DNA from: Bog-159 sp963843255
GTDB taxonomy: Bacteria > Acidobacteriota > Terriglobia > Bryobacterales > Bryobacteraceae
Reading direction: 5' to 3'
Length of the DNA: 64,000 bases
Assembly: GCA_963843255.1 (NCBI GenBank)
Contig: CAWJJQ010000015.1
Span: 1 to 64,000, forward strand
Shown here: positions 7,672-15,270 of the stretch, piece by piece
Layout: every line of letters begins with the position of its first letter
Numbering within the stretch: position 1 is the first letter of the stretch
Translations under genes and position numbers: made by a program
The notes under the pieces: model-generated
Databases searched by the model: none
Told to the model about the DNA's origin: nothing
What the model saw: only the letters and a program-made list of their open reading frames with translations

Positions 7672-9042
7672 TCAGAATCGCGTGTACACGAAGGGCGTGG
7701 AACCGCGGCCGGCGAACAACTGGATGGCGACGACGGCGAGCGCCATGGCGGCGGCCTGCACGTAGAAGGGCGTGCGGCCGAAGATGGCGATGACGCGCTC
7801 GTACCAGTTCTTCGGAATGGCTTGGCCGGCGGCGCCTACCAGTGACACGAGCAGGACGCCGAGAGAGACATTCTGCAGCGAGAAGGTGAGCGACGCGATG
7901 CGCTTCAGGATATCGAGCGCGACGGAGGCGGTGGGGCTGCGGAAGAAGATCCAGGTGAGACAGACAAACTGGTAAGTGCAAAAGATACGGACGGCGCGGG
8001 AGGTCCAGCCGCTTTCGGGACGGCGGCCGCGCCACGCCTGCCAGGCGCGAGTGACCGCCAGCGCCACGCCGTGCAGCAGGCCCCAGATGGCGAAGGGCCA
8101 GGTAGCCGCATGCCACAGTCCGCCGAGAAACATCGTAATGACCAGGTTGAGATAGGGCATGAAGCGGGTGCGTTTGCCGGGGAGTGAGAAGTAGAGATAG
8201 TCGCGCAGCCAGTTAGAGAATGTGATGTGCCAGCGACGCCAGAAGTCAGCCATGTTCAGCGCGGTGTAGGGCCGGTCGAAGTTAATCGGCAGCTTCACGC
8301 CCAGCAGCAGGCCGCAGCCGCGGGCGATATCGGTGTAACCCGAGAAATCGTAATATAGCTCGAGCGAATAGATGTAAACGGCTACTAACACTTCCATGCC
8401 GCTGTATAAGTTTGGGGTATCGAAAACGCGATTGACCAGGTTAGCGGCGAGATAGTCGGCTATGAGGAGCTTTTTCATGAGGCCGAAGACGATCAGGAAA
8501 AGCGCGCGCGATCCATCGGTGGGGGCCAGGTCGAATTTTCGGGTGAGTTGCTTGAGTATCTCGGCGGGGCGGGTAATGGGTCCGGCTTGTATGGTGGGAA
8601 AGAAAGACGCGGCAGCGAGATAGCCGAGATAGGACGGCGCGGCATCGCTGTCTTTCCGGTAGATATCGATGGTGTAGGAGAGTGACTGAAAGACGTAGAA
8701 CGACAGGCTCAGGGGAAAGATCCAGTCCCAGGCGGAGCGTAGCGGGAAGATGGTCATGTGGCGAGATAGGATCAGTAAGCTCAAGTTAGTAATCAGACTT
8801 AGACCGAGATAGAAGCGGCGAGTCAGCGGTCGCTTGGAGGAGTGTATGCGGAGCCCGGCGATATAGTCTATGGTGGACGCGGCGGGGATTAGTGCCAGGT
8901 AGAACAGGCCATATCTGGCGCAGAAGAAGTAATTGGCGGCCAGCAGGACGGCGAGGCGGGAGAGGCGCGAGCCGGCGGCTATCCAATATGCTACTAAGAC
9001 GATGCCGAGGAAGAGGAAGAATGCGGCACCGGTTGAGTGCAC
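7672..9042 (-). CDS. MBOAT-family membrane O-acyltransferase (AlgI/DltB type)
   Basis: 456 residues with about ten membrane segments. MBOAT hallmarks: SLSFYVFQSLSYTIDIYR in the N-terminal half, YYDFSGYTDIARGCGLLLG, the amphipathic FWRRWHITFSNWLRDYLYF, and the catalytic-His segment FLGGLWHAATWPFAIWG. Length and pattern match the AlgI/PatA/DltB branch that passes acyl groups through the membrane to extracellular polysaccharide, wall polymer or lipid. It is the first gene of a five-gene operon (MBOAT, SGNH, SGNH, ACP, KAS III-like) with gaps of one to four bases or overlaps throughout. The carrier protein in the operon makes an ACP-bound donor more likely than free acetyl-CoA. Which polymer is modified is not visible. 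Confidence 0.9.
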   Translation of the reverse strand: MHSTGAAFFLFLGIVLVAYWIAAGSRLSRLAVLLAANYFFCARYGLFYLALIPAASTIDYIAGLRIHSSKRPLTRRFYLGLSLITNLSLLILSRHMTIFPLRSAWDWIFPLSLSFYVFQSLSYTIDIYRKDSDAAPSYLGYLAAASFFPTIQAGPITRPAEILKQLTRKFDLAPTDGSRALFLIVFGLMKKLLIADYLAANLVNRVFDTPNLYSGMEVLVAVYIYSLELYYDFSGYTDIARGCGLLLGVKLPINFDRPYTALNMADFWRRWHITFSNWLRDYLYFSLPGKRTRFMPYLNLVITMFLGGLWHAATWPFAIWGLLHGVALAVTRAWQAWRGRRPESGWTSRAVRIFCTYQFVCLTWIFFRSPTASVALDILKRIASLTFSLQNVSLGVLLVSLVGAAGQAIPKNWYERVIAIFGRTPFYVQAAAMALAVVAIQLFAGRGSTPFVYTRF

Positions 9043-9202
9043 TTATGTATTATCGCATAGGGGATCGCTTGCTCACGCGCGCGGCTCGGAAACGTGCCCG
9101 CAGCGGCTCGGGGAGAGCATCAGCTTGGGCTGGACGGGAAGAGCAGCGAAGACCAGGCCGATTATGAAGGCGAGGAAGCTGACGGCGGGGCGGGCAGCAC
9201 CG

Positions 9203-9278
9203 GGGAAAAACGGATTTGGACATGTTCGAAGCCAATAAGTCATGTGTTTATTATTATTTGGAAAATAGGCGAAGCTAC
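9203..9278. repeat. Dispersed intergenic repeat, copy A (partner at 46848-46923)
   Basis: Positions 9222-9240 carry ATGTTCGAAGCCAATAAGT, identical to 46867-46885, and both copies end 57 bases later in a near-identical block ending GGCGAAGCTAC. The 19-base middle part is diverged but of equal length in both copies. Weaker similarity (a GGAAAA...GG block) extends about 19 bases upstream. In both places the repeat lies upstream of a minus-strand gene (MBOAT, mntH). Confidence 0.7.
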
Positions 9279-9329
9279 GATGCGGCGGGCGTGGGTTCGG
9301 TCCGTAATTTTAATGTTTGGCCGATTTCG

Positions 9330-9352
9330 CTGCGCGAAAGTGCGCAGTTTTT
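9330..9352 (+). terminator. Terminator-like hairpin, plus strand
   Basis: CTGCGC and GCGCAG pair around a 6-base loop and are followed by five Ts. The form is that of an intrinsic terminator for plus-strand transcription, but no plus-strand gene lies upstream, so its role is doubtful. Confidence 0.3.
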
Positions 9353-9566
9353 GGGATTGCGGGGCGGAGGATGTCGGGATGGGGTACGCGGGTGCGTGCA
9401 TTATGGTGACTGAATCGGGCCTGCCTCGGCCGAGATCACGATAGCACGCGGCAGTTTAGCGAACGAACCCATGTACGGTCTAAGCCAATTGCTTTTTCCA
9501 ACATGCGCGCGTTTCCGAGACGGGACCGCCGCCTGCCGCGAATGCGTCCGGCTTGGCGTGCAAAAA

Positions 9567-10232
9567 TCATGCGTTCGCGAGACAATCCCCGCAGCCCGCC
9601 AGCATCACCTCGATCTGGCGCGCAATCTGCTCCGGCGAACCCGTGGCGTCCACCCGGTGATATCCGCTGTCGTGATAGTGCGCGACGACCGGAGCCGTGG
9701 CATCGTGGTAAGCCTTCAACCGCGCCAGAATCACCTCTTCGGTATCGTCCTCGCGGCGCAGCAGCGGCGTCCCGTCGAAGTCGCAGGTCTCACCCGCTTT
9801 GGGCGGCTGCGACAACATATTGTAAATGTGGCCGCAACGCCCGCACTGCCGCCGCGACGTGATCCGCGATACCAGGACTTGGGCCGGCACATCCAGGTGA
9901 ATGGCGACCGGCTTCGGCAGCCGCAACTTCTGCGAGAGCCCGTCCAGAAACCGCGCCTGGTCGAGCGTGCGCGGATACCCGTCCAGCAGGAACCCCTTGG
10001 AGCAGTCCGGCTGCTGGATCCTCCCTGCCACGATCTGGTTCACAATATCGTCGCCCACCAGTCCGCCCGCCTTCAGAATCGAGCAAGCCAGCCGGCCCAA
10101 CTCGGTATTGGCGCGGCACTCCGCGCGAAACATCTCGCCGGTCGAAATCGCGGGGATGTGGAAACGCCCGGCAATCAAAGTTGCTTGAGTGCCTTTGCCG
10201 CATCCGGGCGGGCCGAACATCAGGACAATCAT
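9567..10232 (-). CDS. adk: Adenylate kinase
   Basis: 221 residues. The enzyme interconverts ATP + AMP with 2 ADP in the cytoplasm. Visible features: P-loop GPPGCGKGT (residues 7-15), the AMP-site STGEMFR, the signature GFLLDGYPRTLDQA, and a long-form LID domain with a zinc-type motif CGRCG...CDFDG (three Cys plus Asp, the common Cys3-Asp variant). The C-terminal segment is more diverged than in housekeeping enzymes. It is the last gene of the hpnJ/hpnI operon, 27 bases after hpnI, and the usual adk context (secY and ribosomal protein genes) is missing, so this may be a second paralogue. Confidence 0.93.
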   Translation of the reverse strand: MIVLMFGPPGCGKGTQATLIAGRFHIPAISTGEMFRAECRANTELGRLACSILKAGGLVGDDIVNQIVAGRIQQPDCSKGFLLDGYPRTLDQARFLDGLSQKLRLPKPVAIHLDVPAQVLVSRITSRRQCGRCGHIYNMLSQPPKAGETCDFDGTPLLRREDDTEEVILARLKAYHDATAPVVAHYHDSGYHRVDATGSPEQIARQIEVMLAGCGDCLANA

Positions 10233-10259
10233 CGAATACCTCCAGATCCATAAAAGGAA

Positions 10260-11372
10260 TTAAAGATCTGTTAGTATTTTACCATTCGGATCGATTCGAA
10301 TGCGTGCCCCGCGCCACTCCACCGTCGTTCCCCACAAGCCGCACACCCATATAGCGAAGCCCCACAGGTCGCGGAGGGGGATCCACCATGCCCGCCGGAC
10401 CGCCGCCCGATCCCGCAGCACCCTCCCCGCCGTAACCATTCCCCCGATCATACGGATTGCCATCCCCGCCAGTCCCACCCGCCACGCGCCCGCGGCGAAT
10501 GCCACCATCGACCAGAACGTGCCGTGCGTCACCAGGTACCCCAGATACCCGCCCGTACGCGACGCGCGGATGGTCCGCGACCATCGCAGTTGGTGGCGCC
10601 ACACCTCGCCCCAGGTTTCGCCGCCCAGGTGCGTCTCGACCACCGGCGGCGCAAATGCGACCCGCAGCCCCAGCCCCAGGATGCGCCGTCCAAGCTGGTA
10701 ATCGTCCGCCAGGTAATCGCCGATCGCCGCGAAGCCGCCCACGCGCTCCAGGTCCGCCGCGCGGAACAGCAGCGTGGACCCTAGGGCGAACTCCACTGAC
10801 CCGAGCATCCGCGCCACCAGCACGCTGGGTACGAATTCCGTGGCCACCCCCAGCGCCTCCCATTGCCCCGGCAAGTGGTTCGATTGCGCGCGATACAGAC
10901 AGGTCACCAACCCGGTGCCGGGTTCATCCAGCACCGCGGTCACCTGCCGCAAGTAATCCGGCGCCACCCGGATATCGCTGTCGTTCACCAGCAGCAGAGG
11001 ATACCGCGCCTGCGCTGCCAGATCCGCCAGCACCCCGACTTTGCCGTTGGGCATCCGGGTAGAGGTGACCATCAGCCGGATTTCGCGCTGTGGAAACTCC
11101 GCGATCAGCCGCCGGATGTCCTCCGCCGCGGCGTCCCGCGGGTCGCTGATGCCGAAGAGCATTTCGTATTGCGGATAATCCTGTACGGCGTGCGAGCGGA
11201 TCGCCTCATAGAAATACGGATCGCGTCCCCGCACAGGCTTGAGAATCGACACGCCTGGAGCAGGTGTTAGGTGATGGGTTATGGATGATGGTTTCCGCCA
11301 ACGGAGCGCCGCCACCAGCACCAGCAGCCAGTAGGCCCCGGCGGCGACCGCGGGGACGGCCAGCCAGGTCAC
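10260..11372 (-). CDS. hpnI: GT21 glycosyltransferase, HpnI-like (hopanoid side chain)
   Basis: About 370 residues. It resembles ceramide glucosyltransferases of family GT21: GVSILKPVRGRD near the N-terminus, NDSDIRV (metal/nucleotide-sugar Asp), ADDYQLGRRI (catalytic-region Asp) and HQLRWSRTIR (the QxxRW-type motif), with membrane helices at the N-terminus and C-terminus. HpnI transfers an N-acetylglucosamine-type sugar to bacteriohopanetetrol. The neighbour hpnJ makes this reading much more likely than a plain glycolipid synthase. GTG at 11372 overlaps the TGA of the preceding small membrane gene by four bases (GTGA) and is preferred; a TTG at 11396 is an alternative. The deacetylase HpnK, expected in the same pathway, is not adjacent. 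Confidence 0.82.
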   Translation of the reverse strand: MTWLAVPAVAAGAYWLLVLVAALRWRKPSSITHHLTPAPGVSILKPVRGRDPYFYEAIRSHAVQDYPQYEMLFGISDPRDAAAEDIRRLIAEFPQREIRLMVTSTRMPNGKVGVLADLAAQARYPLLLVNDSDIRVAPDYLRQVTAVLDEPGTGLVTCLYRAQSNHLPGQWEALGVATEFVPSVLVARMLGSVEFALGSTLLFRAADLERVGGFAAIGDYLADDYQLGRRILGLGLRVAFAPPVVETHLGGETWGEVWRHQLRWSRTIRASRTGGYLGYLVTHGTFWSMVAFAAGAWRVGLAGMAIRMIGGMVTAGRVLRDRAAVRRAWWIPLRDLWGFAIWVCGLWGTTVEWRGARIRIDPNGKILTDL

Positions 11373-11731
11373 CGGGAAAGCAGCGCCACGCCGCAAGCCA
11401 CCAGGGTTGCGCCCGCCCAGCGCCCCAGGGTGATGCGCTCTTTCAGCAGGTACTTGGCGAGTACCGTCTCAAGCACATAGCTAGCCGCCGTGGCTGGGAC
11501 CGCGAAGCTGAGGTCGGCCACCGAGAGCAGCGCAATGAACGCGAAGAATGAGATGGTCATGGCCGCCACCGACGCGATCACCAACTTGTTGCGCGCCAGC
11601 ATCGCCAGCAGGCGCCCAATGGCGCCCGGACGGAAGTCGTGGATCTCGCCGTGCCGTTTCATGGCCGCCGCCTGCAGCACGTCCGAAATAGTGGTCGCCG
11701 CCGCGATCACCGCTACCAGCAGCCATCTCAT
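11369..11731 (-). CDS. SMR/EamA-like small membrane transporter subunit (second of a pair)
   Basis: 120 residues with four membrane helices, the size of one SMR (EmrE, ArnE, ArnF) subunit. It starts MRWLLVAVIAAATTISD and ends with the typical LKERITLGRWAGATLVACGVALL, where the conserved Gly-Arg-Trp-x-Gly lies before the last helix. The start ATG overlaps the TGA of the partner gene (ATGA at 11728-11731). A longer open frame up to 11944 is an out-of-frame extension over the partner and is rejected. The pair resembles ArnE/ArnF, which flip a lipid-linked aminosugar; in an hpnI/hpnJ operon it may move a sugar-hopanoid or its precursor. That role is inference. Confidence 0.75.
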   Translation of the reverse strand: MRWLLVAVIAAATTISDVLQAAAMKRHGEIHDFRPGAIGRLLAMLARNKLVIASVAAMTISFFAFIALLSVADLSFAVPATAASYVLETVLAKYLLKERITLGRWAGATLVACGVALLSR

Positions 11732-12141
11732 GATGGCGCTCCCGGAGTGCGATGCGGCGCCGTACGCGCTACCAGCACCACCCCCACCGTTATTAATGCA
11801 ATTCCCGCCCACCGGGCCGGCGAGATCTCCTCGTGCATGAACACCCTGCCGGCTATCGCCGCCAGCACGTAGCCGATGGACGTGACCGGCACCACGTAGC
11901 TCAGGTCCGCCCAGCTTAGCAGCGTCATGTGCGAGAAAAGCCATACGATCAGTAACGTAATCCCCAGCGCGACCCAGGGATTGAACACCGCCCGTATGTA
12001 GTCAAAAGGAGAGAGGGAAACCAGCCGCCCGAACTGCCGCATTCCCCAGCTCAACGAGAAATTACCGCACAGGCTGGTTAAAACCACCAGTGCGGTGAAG
12101 AGCCTGGTTTTGAGTCTCAGGCGCGCCGCGTTTACGTTCAT
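11728..12141 (-). CDS. SMR/EamA-like small membrane transporter subunit (first of a pair)
   Basis: 137 residues and four membrane helices. It shares with its downstream partner the WADLSYVVPVTSIGYVLAA segment (compare VADLSFAVPATAASYVLET) and the EEISPARWAGIALITVGV ending. Two different small subunits encoded by overlapping genes suggest a heterodimer with opposite membrane orientations, as in ArnE/ArnF or paired SMR systems. It lies six bases after hpnJ and was probably co-transcribed with it. Substrate unknown. Confidence 0.75.
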   Translation of the reverse strand: MNVNAARLRLKTRLFTALVVLTSLCGNFSLSWGMRQFGRLVSLSPFDYIRAVFNPWVALGITLLIVWLFSHMTLLSWADLSYVVPVTSIGYVLAAIAGRVFMHEEISPARWAGIALITVGVVLVARTAPHRTPGAPS

Positions 12142-12147
12142 GCGGAA

Positions 12148-13626
12148 CTAGTCGCCGGAGCCTGCGGTGACGGGAGCGGGCCGGCCGTCGGCCGTAGCCT
12201 TGCGTTCGGAGGCCACAAATTTTTTGCGCTTGGCGCGCAATGCCATGTACTCGCGCGCCTCTTTCGACAACCGTTTGCGTTCGTCGGAGTCGAAAATCGC
12301 CTTCCGCACCACCCGCCAGATCACCCGCGGCCGGAAATAATATTCGCCGTAGAACCGCTCTACCCAATCCACCAGTTCGCCGCGATCGAGGCCCGGATAC
12401 GTGATATTCGGAAGCTGGTGCCCGGTATCGTCGGTCATCGCGTCGATGGTAATCAGGTTGTTGTTCTTGACGTAATCGTAGAACTCTGTGCCCGGATATG
12501 GATGTGCAATCGAGACTTGGATCGTCTCGGTGTCAAGCCGCTTCGCGAAATCGATCGTCTTACGGATGCTGTCTCGCGTTTCCCCCGGTAGCCCAATGAT
12601 GAAATCACCGTGCACCAGCAGCCCCAGCTTCTTGCAGTTATCCGTGAAGCGCAGCGCCATATCTACCGTAGCGCCCTTCTTGATGTTCTTCAGGATTTGC
12701 TGGTCACCGGATTCATAACCAACGATTAACAACCGGCAGCCGGCTTCCTTCATGGCCTTCAGCGTGTCGTAATCGGTGGTCACGCGCGACGTGCAGGACC
12801 AGGTGAAGTTGACCGGCTTCAGCTTCTTGCACAGCTCGATGGTGCGCGCCTTCTGGTAGTTGAAGGTATCGTCGTCGAAGAAGATTTCTTTCACGTAGGG
12901 GAAAGCTTCCTTGGCGAACGCCACTTCCCGCGCGATATCGTCTGACGACCGGAGCCGCCAGCGGTGTCCAGAGTGCGTTTGCGGCCACAGACAGAACGTG
13001 CACATGGCCGGGCAGCCGCGCGACGTGTAAAGGGAAATGAAAGGATTAAGCAGGAACGGAACGTTGTAGCGCCTCACGTCTAAGTCCCGCTGATACACCT
13101 TAGTAACCCAGGGAAGCTCGTCCAGATTCTCGATGGCCGGCCGCTCCGGGTTATTCACGATGTGGCCGTTCTTGCGGAAGCTGACGCCCGGCAGATCCTC
13201 GACCGGCGTGCCCTTGGCGTAATCCGCGATCTGATAATCGAACTCGCGCCGTACCACGAAATCGATGGCCGGCGAAGTCCGCAGCGATTTCTCCGGCTCT
13301 ACGGTTACCGGCGGTCCGACGAAGGCCACCTTCAACTTCGGATTGGCATCCTTCATCATCTCCGCCATCTTCACGTCCACGTGAAAACCGGGCGTGGAGG
13401 TGAACAGGACCAGCAATTCGAAGTCGTTGGCCATCGCAACGGTCTGCTCGATCGAGATCTTGTGCGGCGGCGCATCTACGACCTTGCTGTCCGGCAACAT
13501 GCCCGCCGGATAGCAGAGCCACACCGGATACCAGTAGGATTCAATCTCGCGCGTCGCGGGCCAGCGCGAACTTGCGCCGCCATCGAAGCCTTCGAAAGAT
13601 GGAGGATTCAGAAACAGTGTTCTCAT
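12148..13626 (-). CDS. hpnJ: B12-binding radical SAM protein HpnJ
   Basis: 492 residues. The N-terminus has the B12-binding-type fold seen in such radical SAM enzymes; the cluster motif is CPAMCTFC (CxxxCxxC), preceded by LYTSRG, and the SAM-barrel motifs EIFFDDDTFN, GYESGDQQILKNIKKG and HGDFIIGLPGET follow. The C-terminal part (FYGEYYFRPRVIWRVV) fits the HpnJ family. HpnJ is required for the cyclitol ether head group of bacteriohopanepolyols, acting after HpnI and the deacetylase HpnK. ATG at 13626 is followed by MRTLFLNPPSFEGFDGG, a typical HpnJ start. The operon runs LolA-like gene, hpnJ, two SMR-like genes, hpnI, adk. Confidence 0.88.
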   Translation of the reverse strand: MRTLFLNPPSFEGFDGGASSRWPATREIESYWYPVWLCYPAGMLPDSKVVDAPPHKISIEQTVAMANDFELLVLFTSTPGFHVDVKMAEMMKDANPKLKVAFVGPPVTVEPEKSLRTSPAIDFVVRREFDYQIADYAKGTPVEDLPGVSFRKNGHIVNNPERPAIENLDELPWVTKVYQRDLDVRRYNVPFLLNPFISLYTSRGCPAMCTFCLWPQTHSGHRWRLRSSDDIAREVAFAKEAFPYVKEIFFDDDTFNYQKARTIELCKKLKPVNFTWSCTSRVTTDYDTLKAMKEAGCRLLIVGYESGDQQILKNIKKGATVDMALRFTDNCKKLGLLVHGDFIIGLPGETRDSIRKTIDFAKRLDTETIQVSIAHPYPGTEFYDYVKNNNLITIDAMTDDTGHQLPNITYPGLDRGELVDWVERFYGEYYFRPRVIWRVVRKAIFDSDERKRLSKEAREYMALRAKRKKFVASERKATADGRPAPVTAGSGD

Positions 13627-13652
13627 TCAATAGTCACCGGAGCGCAGACCCG

Positions 13653-14372
13653 TTATTCGCCCACTTCCACCGTGTCAGGCTGCCGCGGGCCCTGTGCCAG
13701 CGACACGTTGTGAAAGTCGATGGTCAGTTCCGCCGGACCCACCAGCCGCGTATCCACGATGGTGTGGACCTGCCGCGGAACCGAAATGCCGTCTTTGATA
13801 TCGTACTCCCTGACGAATTCGATCTTCTTCAAGAAGAAGGAAGGCGATTTCACAAACCGGCCGGATTCCCTTACCGGCAAGTACGTGGTGGCGTCGATCC
13901 AAATCTCGCCCTTGAAAAGGCCCACAACCTTGTGCCGCGGCGTCACTTGAAATACCTGCACGGTCTGCTCGCCGGACTGGAGAATTCCCTTGTACTTGAA
14001 CTTATAGTTAGCAGGGGAAACCGCTAGGGAATTGGAGACATCCGTCTGCGATTGCGCCTCTGCCGAAAGATACTTGGCAATGACGTGGTTCTTTACCGTA
14101 TTGTCGCCTTCGAAACGTAGCGCCTCGTAGGTAATGCGCCCTAAGATCGAGATGCGCCGAAGCGCTTGCAACCGGCCATGTTTCTTTAGTTTGGGTAAGG
14201 AAGCTTGAATATCCACTTCCATAGAAGAACCATGCAAAGCGCCAGCTTGTTGGGCGGCCGCGACCGAATAATTCTCGACCACGGAATCCGGTCCCGTGGC
14301 GATCGCCGCGCTCAACGACCCGCAGGTTAACAGCGATAAACAAAGAAGATAGCGACTTAAATCGGATAGCAA
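13653..14372 (-). CDS. Exported LolA/outer-membrane-lipoprotein-sorting-like protein
   Basis: About 240 residues. TTG at 14372 gives MLSDLSRYLLCLSLL and a normal-length signal peptide ending LSAA; an upstream TTG at 14423 would add 17 residues. Neither has a good ribosome site. The mature protein is a half-barrel-like beta protein with a basic region (KLKKHGRLQALRR) and the segment KGEIWIDATTYLPVRESG, a pattern common in outer-membrane lipoprotein-sorting and MucB/LolA-like families. It is 27 bases upstream of hpnJ on the same strand, so it may bind or move the lipids made by this operon through the periplasm. That link is inference. The LLTC segment in the signal is not a good lipobox. Confidence 0.6.
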   Translation of the reverse strand: MLSDLSRYLLCLSLLTCGSLSAAIATGPDSVVENYSVAAAQQAGALHGSSMEVDIQASLPKLKKHGRLQALRRISILGRITYEALRFEGDNTVKNHVIAKYLSAEAQSQTDVSNSLAVSPANYKFKYKGILQSGEQTVQVFQVTPRHKVVGLFKGEIWIDATTYLPVRESGRFVKSPSFFLKKIEFVREYDIKDGISVPRQVHTIVDTRLVGPAELTIDFHNVSLAQGPRQPDTVEVGE

Positions 14373-14463
14373 TTTATTAAACCAGGATAATAGAATGTAC
14401 CATCTGGTAGATGACCACCACAACCGAAGGGTTGCAGGTTGTGTGGGGCGGCGGTGCGCAGGG

Positions 14464-15270
14464 TCACTTCATGAGAAAGCGCACCACGGCTTTGCCGAAG
14501 TGGATTTCGTCTCCGGGTTCGAGTTTGGTCCCGCGAGCGGTGCGGTGTACCGCCTGACTCAGCCCGTCGCGCACGATCCAGGTGGAGGTCTCCGGCGTCC
14601 CGGTTTCCTCGCGCTTGTACCAGCGGTCGTTAAACAGCCTGTACTCACCGGTGGCCTTGTCGAACAGGATGTGAGCATGCTCGCGCGAGACCGTCCGGTT
14701 GATCTCGGTGTCTTCCATGAACGCCAGATCGTTGCGCCTGAGCAGCCCCTCGGCGCGGTAGACATCCACCGCCCGCCCGATGTTGGTGCGGGCTTTCGAT
14801 AGCGTGATTTCGGTCTGGTTGGCCTTTCCTTCCAGCACGACCAGGCGTCCCGAGCGCGGCGCCGCGGCTGCCGCCCGGTCTTCGGATTCGATTTCTACCC
14901 ACACCCATTTCTGGTTGGGTGCGGGCAGGTCGCGCATTACGTGGACTTCCACCCGCAGGTCGTCGGGGTACCGGACCTCCTCTTTCTCCAGATGTTGCCG
15001 CAGCTCTTCTTCGAAATACTTGCGGAAGAACTTGCCGTTGAACAGCGGCGCGCGGCTGTCCTCCACCCCCCGCACATGGATATGAATCAGGTTCGACGGA
15101 AAGACTCTCTTGCCGCCGGACCGGTAGCTTTTGGCGCGCACCTGGTCGAGTATGGCCAGCCGGATCTCGGCGACCTCGGGCGGCTCATTGTCCTGCCCGT
15201 AGGCAAACGGGGCTTCAAATACGGTACGCCCGAACTTCTCCAAAAAATCCGCTAGAGTCATATAACTCAA
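14464..15270 (-). CDS. FHA-domain protein (cell-wall/kinase operon, distal)
   Basis: 268 residues. The N-terminal 125 residues match the FhaA-type domain (LIHIHVRGVEDSRAPLFNGKFFRKYFEEEL) also found in the other FHA gene of this operon, and the C-terminal half is a forkhead-associated domain that binds phosphothreonine: TNIGRAVD, the SREHAHILFD core, and a GDEIHFGKAVVRF end. The N-R-T-V-S-R-E-H run has the conserved Ser and His. ATG at 15270 overlaps the stop of the transpeptidase gene by four bases (ATGA). It ends the FHA/PP2C/kinase/FtsW operon and likely reads out phosphorylation by the kinase encoded upstream. Confidence 0.83.
   Translation of the reverse strand: MSYMTLADFLEKFGRTVFEAPFAYGQDNEPPEVAEIRLAILDQVRAKSYRSGGKRVFPSNLIHIHVRGVEDSRAPLFNGKFFRKYFEEELRQHLEKEEVRYPDDLRVEVHVMRDLPAPNQKWVWVEIESEDRAAAAAPRSGRLVVLEGKANQTEITLSKARTNIGRAVDVYRAEGLLRRNDLAFMEDTEINRTVSREHAHILFDKATGEYRLFNDRWYKREETGTPETSTWIVRDGLSQAVHRTARGTKLEPGDEIHFGKAVVRFLMK

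Larger units (their letters stand above)
9043..9566. other. Intergenic region with dispersed repeat, no gene seen
   Basis: This 524-base gap lies between the 5' end of the MBOAT operon and the 3' end of adk, so it should hold the MBOAT operon promoter on the minus strand, though I see no clear consensus boxes. It contains a dispersed repeat copy (9203-9278) and a G/C hairpin with a T run (9330-9352). Short open frames here have no signal peptide, motif or ribosome site and are not called. Confidence 0.5.

Noticed and set aside
9330..9352. Hairpin with T run as a real terminator
   Set aside because: Kept only as a low-confidence feature, because no plus-strand gene ends before it.
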